Assembly (NCBI GenBank): GCA_025331125.1
Contig: JAOALB010000034.1
Span: forward strand, 1-64,000
Source: Mycogone perniciosa
Lineage: Eukaryota > Ascomycota > Sordariomycetes > Hypocreales > Hypocreaceae
Length of the DNA: 64,000 bases
Reading direction: 5' to 3'
The stretch's first letter is position 1. Every line of letters starts with the position of its first letter. Both the position numbers and the translations under genes were made by a program. Positions 57,701 through 64,000 of this stretch are shown piece after piece. The notes under the pieces were generated by a model. The model was not told where the DNA came from and did no database searches. It saw only the letters and a program-made list of their open reading frames with translations.

Positions 57701-60700
57701 AGGTTACCGCTGCCTTTGCCAGCAATTCCTCTGAACCGACTAATGAGCTCGACCAAAGCGTCCCGTTAGAATCCAGATCCTGCGATATTGTTGCAGGGGA
57801 CCCTGACCAAGTCTTTGCGGATGACTCTATTAGTGCACCACCCGTTGGTCCTAAGCCGGCCAGTCCAATGCCAGAACAGATGCCTGGTGGATATGCAGAT
57901 GATATCGAATTCGCAGCGACTTTGGCCGCTGGGCTAGAGGATACCGGATTCAATCCCAATATCGTCATTGATAACCCCACTTACCGTCGCCGAAACTCTG
58001 CTCCTGGCGCGAACGATGCGACTGGAGATCCGTTCATCCCCGAGGCCATTAACGCAACCCCTCGCAAACAGCCTGTTGGGCGAAGTGCTCCTGAGACACC
58101 CAAGGGTAGACAGGATGATAACTTAGAAGCGAGTGATTCTCCATCTCGGGGGGGTGGTAAAGACAAGAAGAAACTCAGGCAGGAGAGACAAGAGAAGCTC
58201 GAAAGACTTGAAAGACTTGAAAAGTATCTCCAAATGAGACAATCAGGCCAGATAAAACCACCACCGCGCGTGGACTCACCAGACGTCCAAATCCCCGATG
58301 CACCTCGGACTCCTCCACAGGAGAGCAAGAAGGAACGCCGGGACAGGCTCGAAAAATTTCTCCAAAGGCGACAATCCGGTGATATAGCACCACCACCGAT
58401 GGCACAGGCGCCGTCAGCTTCGCCAAGTTTGGCCACAGCGTCGCCGAGTTTCGTGAGGTCACCTGAGACCGCCGATGAGAATCAAGAGCGGCGTGAACGA
58501 CTTGAAAAGTTTCTTCAAATGAGGCAATCGGGTGAGATCCAGCGACCTCCAATGATGGAACCCGAGCAACCTCAGGCAACTGTCCCAGAGCCGATGCTCC
58601 CTCACGAGTCGGAGAAGACTGTCCAGGACAGCGCCCCTGCAAAGAAGTCAAAGAAGAAGAAAAGGAGGAGTCGACAGTTTGATGATGGGGAGCTCTCAAC
58701 CCTCTCTTCTCAATTTGACGAGGAGTCGACACTCGTTGCTCGTCCTGATGAGGGTTCGAGGCTCTCCGCTCCGGGCGACAACGACTCGGAGTGGGATGAA
58801 TGGGATAGCTCCCCCAGTTCTTTACGGAAGATCGCACCATCGGACATATCAGTTCGGAGTTCAAGAAGTAACAGATCCAAGAGGCGAGGTGGCGCGGGAT
58901 ACGATTATGGCGAAAACGGTCATGATCCACCAGATCCACCGGATGGCCGTGGGGTTAATTCCGTAGTGTCTGAACCTCGCAGCAAAGACGCGTCTTCACG
59001 ATATCATGATGATGACGATACGAAGTCCACTTTATCACGTTCATCCCGTAAGAGCAAGGACTCCGGGAAGAAATCAGGCGGCTTTTTATCAGGCTTTTTT
59101 AAATCAAACGGAGATGATGAGAAACGGGATTCTTTTTTAGGTAATGCCGGCACTCTTGGCGCGGGTGCCGGCCCGGCGAGCGAAGCAGTCGCAAGTGCGT
59201 CTGCTTTGACTCGCCTAAACGCCGCCGATATCTCCTCGGAAAAGGAGCCCGTTTCATCTGAACGTCCTGGGTTAAGCCGGGAGTTCGAAGATGTTGACCC
59301 CGAGATTGCTCCACGAGCAATCAAACCCGCTATTGACCCAGAATTTCGTGATCTTCTTCCTCTACCCCCGAGCGAACCAGGAAGCCCCCGGGAGATTCCC
59401 GAGGAGCTACCTGGACTACCTAACAGTCGCCCGGGTACACCACCTGAAGAACGACACCTGAGATATGAGCGGACTCACCGTCGGCAACAGAGTTCCCATG
59501 ATACAACTGTCAGGACTCACCCGAAAACTCATAGCAAATCTTTCAGCAATACTGCCATACCAATTGCATTACGTATGGGCCGGGGATCCAATCCCTCCAG
59601 CCCCATCGGTCCCAAGCCAACGTTCGGCTCCCCTCGTGGTGTTGTCACCCCTGAAAGCATCACCAGACGCTCAGCTCGCCCTACATCTTGGGATAGTGGT
59701 GGGGGAATTATGCCTCTGATGCTTCTCGAGCACACACGACATGGCTCGATGGACAGGAATATTAAGAGTGAGGAGTTACCACCTCTCCCACCTAGCGAGG
59801 CGCCCAGCGAGACAGAATCACCCGGACAGTCCCCTGCTCAGAAATTTGAGGACTTTCGGACATCAATTCTTGGACCGTCTGACAACTTCAGCCTCACTAG
59901 CCCCCTTCAAATCCAAACCGATATCCCGTTAACATCGTGGACTGCTGATGTAGAGTCTGAGGCCGCAACGCCAAAGGCTGATGTTAAGCCTGAGCTTCCA
60001 GTTGTGTCTACAACCGACGACGTTATAGACCACACTGCGCGCCGCTTAACACTTAGTCTGCCTCAACTCCTGGAGGCTGGTGTTGAGGTATCAAATGATG
60101 ACGAGCCTGATCAATTCGACTACTCGATGTCTAAGAAAAGAAGTTCCTTTCTACTGAACTCAACCCCTTCGTCCGGCCAGTCGAATAGAACTATTGATGC
60201 CGAGGCCGTTCAGAGTCCCGCCACTCCCACTCACCCACGCATTGCAGAGGTTCTCCGTGGTAGCAATGAGGACTTGACTTCTGCCGACGAGCATTTTTCT
60301 GATGCCTTGGAAACAGCACGCCAATCTCCAGCCGACACACCGACAGAGGACGTTACCTTGACTCAGGCATTAAGTCGTGACGTCGCCTCTGCTCTGGTTG
60401 CTCCACCTGCCATCAAACAGATGCATGAAGAGATTTCCGAGGTCAAGCCTGTGGAAATCCCTGATGCATCCATTGGCACAGTTGTTGAAACGTTACCAGT
60501 TGAGAACTCGGCCAGGACTCAGGACGAGAGCTCCAACCCACCAGCGACTTCACAGGAAGTCGCCGAGGAACCGAAGAAAGGCAAGAAGAACAAGAAGAAG
60601 AAGAAGAAGTCAATCTCTCTCGATCTAAGCGCTGAGGCGACTCCATCTGCTGAACATAGTACAGATGCGACGGAGGCGGCTCCCGCTGAAGCTACCGAGC

Positions 60701-63700
60701 AAGTCGATACCAGCGCTACTCCACAGGAGCCTGAGCCTGTCATTTCTTCGGCAGATGTAATTGCCGAGGAAGTGCTAGCTCTTGCTAAAGACAAGACCCT
60801 CAAATCAGTGGCTGTATCTGAGTCTGCTCCTATCGACGAACTGAAGGAGGCTGTTGTGGACAACACGGCAAGGGAAGTTGAAAGCACCATAGAACCAGAG
60901 TCTGTGCCGGAGATACCTCGCGATGTTGGTTTGGAAGTCCCAGAAGAACAAGACAAGGCGGGCCCCTCAACGAAGAAGAGCAAGAAGAGGAAGCAAAGCA
61001 AAGGAAAAGTGACTTTGGTAGCAGAGGAAGAACCCATATTAGAACCCAAGTCCGACGATCCTTCTGCCGCAGTACCCGAACCTGTACCTGAGCCCTCAAA
61101 TGACGTGGTTATCGGGCCTACGACGGAAGGCATCCTCGAGCCAATTCTGGAACCTGTCACCGAAACAACACCCGAAATATCTTCTGAGTCGGCGCCCAAA
61201 TCCGCGGCTGAGCTGATACCTGAACCTGTTAATGAATCAACAGCCGAGGCTCGACCGTTGTCGGAAGCAGAGCCTATCACTGTAGATGAACCCCGTGACT
61301 TCCTGCCAAATGAATCAGACTCCAAAAGGGACCTCCCAGCTGTCACTGATGCAATTCCGATAGCCGAAGAGGAGGTCGTGGCCGCCGCTGAGGATGTACC
61401 TACGGTGGCTACAGTTTCCAAGAAGAGCAAGAAAAAGAAGAAGAAGGGCAAAGCTGTTGCGACTGAGGACAGCGTGTCGGTGGCCGCTCTTGAACCTACG
61501 CCGGAGCCTGCTTCTGAGCCCGCAGCAGAGTCCACAGCAGGTCCCATATCCGGGCCTATTCCCGAGCCTACGGTGGAGGATGCGAAAGAGCTTGTGTCTG
61601 AACCCTTGACGCAGCAGATGGAGGAGGCCACGATGGAGCCTGTGCCTGAGTCTACCCCGGAGAGCATGAAAGAGCCTATCCAACCGGGGCCCGAGTCTCA
61701 GTCTGAGCTTGTGTCCGATGTCGTTCCCGAGATCATCCCAGAACCTACGGTCAAGTCCATTCTTGATCCCGTTGCAGAGCCTCTAGTAGAATCTGTATCT
61801 GAATCTACCCCTGAATTCTCTGCAGAGCCCTCAACCGAGTGTGTGTCTGAGCCTGTGGCAGAGCCTACAACAGAACCTATATCTGAATATGTTCCCGAGC
61901 CCACCGGAGAGTCCTTAATCGAGCCTCTGCTTGAGCCCGTTTCTGAGACGATGCCTGAACATACACCAAATGAAGAAGGCGCACAGGAAACACTTACAAT
62001 TCCTAAGAAGGACAAGAAAAGGAAGAAGAAGAAAGCTAAAACATCTGTGTCGGAGGTTCATGACAAAGCGACAGCGACACAGTCGACTGAACTTGAATCG
62101 GCCAAAGTTGAAGAGACTCGGAATCTTCCTCAGGACGGGGTTTTAGATGCTACGGAACTAGATCCAGTTGATCCAGATTTCGCGCTTCTGCAATGGGCAG
62201 CCGATTCTTCAGCAGAGTCATCGACGCCGGCTGAGATGGAGGAGTCTACTGACTCTAAGAAGGAGAAGAAAAGGAAGAAGAAGAGCCTTCAGCCGGAAGA
62301 GGATACCACTACCACTGCAAAGGAATCGGACCCTATTGCTCTCGAGAAAGAGTCGTGTGCTCTTGTTATGACAGAGCCCGAACAAAGCTCTGGTCCCATT
62401 GATCCCATAACTCAGCCTACCGAACCTCAATTTCTGGTCACGTCGGTTGCAGAGCAAGGCGCAATTGCTAATGAGGAGCCAAGCGACATGGGTGAAGAAC
62501 CACTTCCGGTTGTAACTGAGGAGCCTGTTAAAGAGCCCGTTTCTGAGCCCGTTCCTGCTCCTATTGAACAGTCGATTCCTACTGCTGTTGAAGAACCCGT
62601 TTCTGTTGCAATTGACGAGCCAAACACCACTACACTTGAAGAGCCAAGCGCAGCTATGGTGGAAGAGCCACTCAATACTGTTCAAGAACCAGTTACCACC
62701 GTAGACAAGTCCATCGCACTTGCGATTGAGGAGTCAAGCAGTGCTGCGGTTGAAAAGCCAGTCACAACTATTGAAGAGTCAGTCAATACTATTGAGGACC
62801 ATGTCGCCATTGCGGAAGAGTCAATCCCGACTACGGTTGAAGAGTACACCGCACCTGCGATTAAGGAGCCGAGTAACGTCACAATTGAACAGCCGGTCAC
62901 CACCGTTGAAGATCTAAGTAAGGTAACAGCTGAGGAGCCAGTCCCCGTTACAATGGAAACCGATCAAACCGATCCTGTGCCGACTTCGAAGAGCAAGAAA
63001 AAGAAGAAGGACAAGAAGAAATCTACACAATTGGAACCGCCAGAGGAGATTTCCTTTTCCCCAGCTTCTTCGAATGAAGGCAGCGATACGTCGCCTGCTC
63101 AGAGTCAGAATAACCCAGATCAACAAGACACTGTGGCGGCAAACAATGTGGAAGATGATGCTAAGCAGGCAGAGCCCGAAAAAAGCAATGTTGCTGATGC
63201 CACTAGTGATGCTCAACAGCAGCTAAAGGTAGACGACGAGCAATTGGAGCCGCATGCAGAAGCACCCGCAATTGAGAGCATGGAGGACGCTGAACGGTAT
63301 ATGAATCAACCACCGCCTCTGAAGCCCTACATTTCGGAGCCTTTATTCTCACAGGGCGATGACGTCTCGGAGCATACCACCCAGGATATTCCTAGCTCTG
63401 AGACAACGCAAGCTGATGAGAGCTTTGCGTATGTCGAAAACACCCCACACTGGATTTCAGATGAGCCGACAGAGGCAACCGTAACTGAACCCGCGGTCGC
63501 TGAGGTCGAGAAAGGCTTGATAGAGGCCCCCACATCTACGCCACGCACTGAAGAATCTAGCAATATGGATGAGTTCCCATGTGCTGCGAATGACCAACCT
63601 CCACAAGATGAGACGGACAGTACCAATGCATTGCCAGTAGAGACAGGCAAGAAGAGCAAGAAAAAGAGGAAGAAGAAGAACTCTGTGTCCTTTGATATCA

Positions 63701-64000
63701 ATGAACCTGAACAGAATCCAGACACCGAACTCAAACCACACGAGATTGCAGAGCCACCCACTGAAGCTGATGCAACAGTGATACCTGTCATTGAAGACTC
63801 CCCTAGCACGCCTGCAACCATCACGGCAAGTGAATTACCAGAATCTGAAGATAAGCAGGCGCCGACCGATGACGCTATTGCTGTCGGTGTGGATGTTGGT
63901 GTTGAGTCTAGTGAAGCTCCAACTGAAGTACCTAACCAAGCTCCTGGCGAGTTAGCATCTTTGCTGAAACCTGAGCAATCTGAAGGCGTGATTTCCACTC
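54733..64000 (+). CDS. Giant leashin/involucrin-repeat-like protein, N-terminal part (runs off window)
   Basis: One uninterrupted frame of 3,089 codons from ATG 54733 (second ATG 54736) to the window end, with no stop and no intron needed. The N-terminus is basic, with Gln/Pro/His and Ser runs. It is followed by a short conserved-looking block (LDISRKYPIQRFGGIL, about residue 117) and an Arg7 run. Most of the rest is hydrophilic and disordered. Three copies of an RLEKFLQ-x-RQSG module lie at 58198-58545. From 60574 on, seven Lys blocks such as KKSKKKKKK recur within E-P-V/S-E-P-rich sequence. This architecture matches proteins annotated as involucrin repeat protein in filamentous ascomycetes. 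Some of these are leashin (LAH), which tethers Woronin bodies to the septal pore and cortex. That assignment rests on architecture and memory, not alignment. The C-terminus lies outside the window. Confidence 0.7.
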   Translation, partial: MMREPRRRSAESSRRRRREQRQSREDLASMYSNSPRMPGGYAESPRQQQQQPQSQPPQPQPQPQPPHPPQQQQQHHNPHNPHHNHYNNHNHQQLTDHRPRASSSSLSSSSSSSSSYLDISRKYPIQRFGGILSTFIKAPSEVRRRRRRRGSGSNRRRGLFTGSNSSASSINSDMAYGTGFIRKEKVKYHSSSPASGHGSAPVPGPSTAPAVPQYRGVIPSGASPGLIEAPKDKTDEEILEIGRQLSDLARRSNEEDLRAAGKGKASMFGAAAATMMALRKSRKDARSRGATNSKGKNSHGPSDSDDSDWEDASSDDDSSSSSGSSSDDASSNLAYGDNSQALVPVMSGAIAGSSVGSAVGSAPGRSHHRRKSSVVHPDLFGPINSLRGLVNTPCGFGDDEQSPAANMPMRRAHPVPTDPSRFDADQSSIAGSRYDYQRSRPGSVPIEQPVPKLPVSSRVYQTDKLDNVGRRDSRNGRRQTDEKSIDPSFAGVAAAAAAAAARMSDRRGPWTEDRIYRDTVKRGRDNLDDERDAMDEQNRDPYADVDRYRPNMDSYYSKHTEKDDSEPEITRQVPDYYGKDNSYLPRDERTWMELDPEERRETLRYNTSRAAPKEPRATKAGYNVGESDQPFQRATIDPFQYQVADDAFNTPQFNTPRPLTPQVVTIDRVPNFDDTPPRPSPPDMRLSRKDSFEIEREVEERRKASGSKRPHASHEYEEREREARSILDEAKHATIPVAAAAVASAIAVEREHQRRDRMADGGARNWNEPPKDAVQEEADRHYRETVVARKIAADIARSGSQSPEESVLDKWEKVPADESFTIVTPPEEEERSHEKSLYDAPNADVMIDNHIYPHEIHKFLTPEGAVEAPAFKSKDPACERERPVLNLVRPTPVPSPVHTASSEGQERQEAGESREVPRSSEPRDDVILGPRGEVVHSGSNSKSVTWGENSTKSYEVESPEASSRAESPNGQAEAEEKPRPRLSKTSPWGKVTAAFASNSSEPTNELDQSVPLESRSCDIVAGDPDQVFADDSISAPPVGPKPASPMPEQMPGGYADDIEFAATLAAGLEDTGFNPNIVIDNPTYRRRNSAPGANDATGDPFIPEAINATPRKQPVGRSAPETPKGRQDDNLEASDSPSRGGGKDKKKLRQERQEKLERLERLEKYLQMRQSGQIKPPPRVDSPDVQIPDAPRTPPQESKKERRDRLEKFLQRRQSGDIAPPPMAQAPSASPSLATASPSFVRSPETADENQERRERLEKFLQMRQSGEIQRPPMMEPEQPQATVPEPMLPHESEKTVQDSAPAKKSKKKKRRSRQFDDGELSTLSSQFDEESTLVARPDEGSRLSAPGDNDSEWDEWDSSPSSLRKIAPSDISVRSSRSNRSKRRGGAGYDYGENGHDPPDPPDGRGVNSVVSEPRSKDASSRYHDDDDTKSTLSRSSRKSKDSGKKSGGFLSGFFKSNGDDEKRDSFLGNAGTLGAGAGPASEAVASASALTRLNAADISSEKEPVSSERPGLSREFEDVDPEIAPRAIKPAIDPEFRDLLPLPPSEPGSPREIPEELPGLPNSRPGTPPEERHLRYERTHRRQQSSHDTTVRTHPKTHSKSFSNTAIPIALRMGRGSNPSSPIGPKPTFGSPRGVVTPESITRRSARPTSWDSGGGIMPLMLLEHTRHGSMDRNIKSEELPPLPPSEAPSETESPGQSPAQKFEDFRTSILGPSDNFSLTSPLQIQTDIPLTSWTADVESEAATPKADVKPELPVVSTTDDVIDHTARRLTLSLPQLLEAGVEVSNDDEPDQFDYSMSKKRSSFLLNSTPSSGQSNRTIDAEAVQSPATPTHPRIAEVLRGSNEDLTSADEHFSDALETARQSPADTPTEDVTLTQALSRDVASALVAPPAIKQMHEEISEVKPVEIPDASIGTVVETLPVENSARTQDESSNPPATSQEVAEEPKKGKKNKKKKKKSISLDLSAEATPSAEHSTDATEAAPAEATEQVDTSATPQEPEPVISSADVIAEEVLALAKDKTLKSVAVSESAPIDELKEAVVDNTAREVESTIEPESVPEIPRDVGLEVPEEQDKAGPSTKKSKKRKQSKGKVTLVAEEEPILEPKSDDPSAAVPEPVPEPSNDVVIGPTTEGILEPILEPVTETTPEISSESAPKSAAELIPEPVNESTAEARPLSEAEPITVDEPRDFLPNESDSKRDLPAVTDAIPIAEEEVVAAAEDVPTVATVSKKSKKKKKKGKAVATEDSVSVAALEPTPEPASEPAAESTAGPISGPIPEPTVEDAKELVSEPLTQQMEEATMEPVPESTPESMKEPIQPGPESQSELVSDVVPEIIPEPTVKSILDPVAEPLVESVSESTPEFSAEPSTECVSEPVAEPTTEPISEYVPEPTGESLIEPLLEPVSETMPEHTPNEEGAQETLTIPKKDKKRKKKKAKTSVSEVHDKATATQSTELESAKVEETRNLPQDGVLDATELDPVDPDFALLQWAADSSAESSTPAEMEESTDSKKEKKRKKKSLQPEEDTTTTAKESDPIALEKESCALVMTEPEQSSGPIDPITQPTEPQFLVTSVAEQGAIANEEPSDMGEEPLPVVTEEPVKEPVSEPVPAPIEQSIPTAVEEPVSVAIDEPNTTTLEEPSAAMVEEPLNTVQEPVTTVDKSIALAIEESSSAAVEKPVTTIEESVNTIEDHVAIAEESIPTTVEEYTAPAIKEPSNVTIEQPVTTVEDLSKVTAEEPVPVTMETDQTDPVPTSKSKKKKKDKKKSTQLEPPEEISFSPASSNEGSDTSPAQSQNNPDQQDTVAANNVEDDAKQAEPEKSNVADATSDAQQQLKVDDEQLEPHAEAPAIESMEDAERYMNQPPPLKPYISEPLFSQGDDVSEHTTQDIPSSETTQADESFAYVENTPHWISDEPTEATVTEPAVAEVEKGLIEAPTSTPRTEESSNMDEFPCAANDQPPQDETDSTNALPVETGKKSKKKRKKKNSVSFDINEPEQNPDTELKPHEIAEPPTEADATVIPVIEDSPSTPATITASELPESEDKQAPTDDAIAVGVDVGVESSEAPTEVPNQAPGELASLLKPEQSEGVIST
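58198..58545 (+). repeat. Three tandem RLEKFLQ-x-RQSG coding modules
   Basis: Copies at 58198-58260, 58327-58386 and 58480-58545, roughly 140 bp apart. Each encodes a charged helix (E/R-R-L-E-K-[FY]-L-Q) then RQSG-x-I and a Pro-rich tail. Nucleotide sequences have diverged while residues stay similar, which suggests selection on the peptide. Confidence 0.85.
60574..63678 (+). repeat. Seven recurring lysine blocks in the giant protein
   Basis: Lys-rich blocks of about 9-12 residues at 60574-60609, 60973-61008, 61420-61452, 62005-62040, 62257-62283, 62989-63021 and 63649-63678. They are separated by acidic Pro/Glu/Val/Ser sequence of irregular length (about 250-730 bp start to start). At least two blocks (first and last) are followed by SISLD- or SVSFD-like residues, so the repeat unit extends beyond the lysines. 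Confidence 0.88.

Noticed and set aside
60519..61667. 382-codon open frame on the minus strand
   Set aside because: It is the antisense of the Lys/Glu/Pro/Ser-rich repeat zone of the giant protein; repetitive codons suppress stops on the other strand. Its Ser/Gly-rich translation has no domain.
63327..63998. 223-codon minus-strand frame
   Set aside because: Antisense shadow of the same repeat-rich coding region.
1..64000. CRISPR arrays, bacterial operons, intact transposons
   Set aside because: No regularly spaced repeats with unique spacers, no transposase or integrase. The only reverse transcriptase found is TERT, by its TEN, CP, QFP and T motifs.

Overview
The window looks like a contig from a filamentous ascomycete (Pezizomycotina). 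The genes are split by short spliceosomal introns (48-124 bp) with GT-AG borders and CTRAC-type branch sites. The gene set includes a telomerase reverse transcriptase, APC2, a Zn2Cys6 regulator, a GPH-type sugar symporter and a giant leashin/involucrin-repeat-like protein of the kind linked to Woronin bodies. Class cannot be fixed from the sequence alone; Eurotiomycetes and Sordariomycetes both fit. The first 77 bases are pure C, most likely a contig-edge artefact.

Layout. 0.1-1.6 kb: a Zn2Cys6 regulator on the minus strand. 3.1 kb: a divergent tRNA-Gly(CCC). 3.5-7.35 kb: three paralogous small secreted KP4-like (killer-toxin-fold) proteins, two minus and one plus, in an otherwise gene-poor stretch. 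8.0-9.8 kb: a wax-synthase-type MBOAT acyltransferase. It converges on a complete ten-exon TERT gene (9,995-13,896, minus). 15.9-21.7 kb: a large DH-BAR-SH3 Rho/Cdc42 exchange factor with an upstream ORF overlapping its start codon. 22.7-24.6 kb: a six-exon sucrose/alpha-glucoside-type proton symporter, convergent with a PKR1-type V-ATPase assembly factor (25.0-25.5 kb). 26.6 kb: an intron-bearing tRNA-Thr(AGU). About 26.7-35.2 kb has no protein gene that I can support. 35.2-36.4 kb: a five-exon C2H2 zinc-finger protein. 40.5-43.2 kb: intronless APC2. 48.1-50.2 kb: a RING E3-like protein with a ten-histidine tract. 51.6-53.3 kb: a cytochrome P450. From 54.7 kb to the window end: one uninterrupted frame of 3,089 codons encoding the N-terminal part of a leashin/involucrin-repeat-like protein.

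The genes do not form one pathway. Most are housekeeping (telomere maintenance, mitotic ubiquitin ligase, polarity, vacuolar ATPase assembly, septal-pore organisation). The lineage-variable genes are the KP4 cluster, the MBOAT, the P450 and the Zn2Cys6 regulator. The most striking non-coding feature is a family of short palindromic words (TACTCCGTA, TACTTCGTA, TACTCGTA and complements). They recur throughout the intergenic DNA and are nearly absent from exons. I did not find an evident new multi-gene system. The strongest points for follow-up are that word family, the KP4 paralogs (one with a GC-AG intron, one intronless), the tRNA-Gly with both partners of the 18-55 tertiary pair changed, and the repeat architecture of the giant protein. 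All exon coordinates were derived by reading splice sites and checking that the joined frame stays open; none is confirmed by transcript data.
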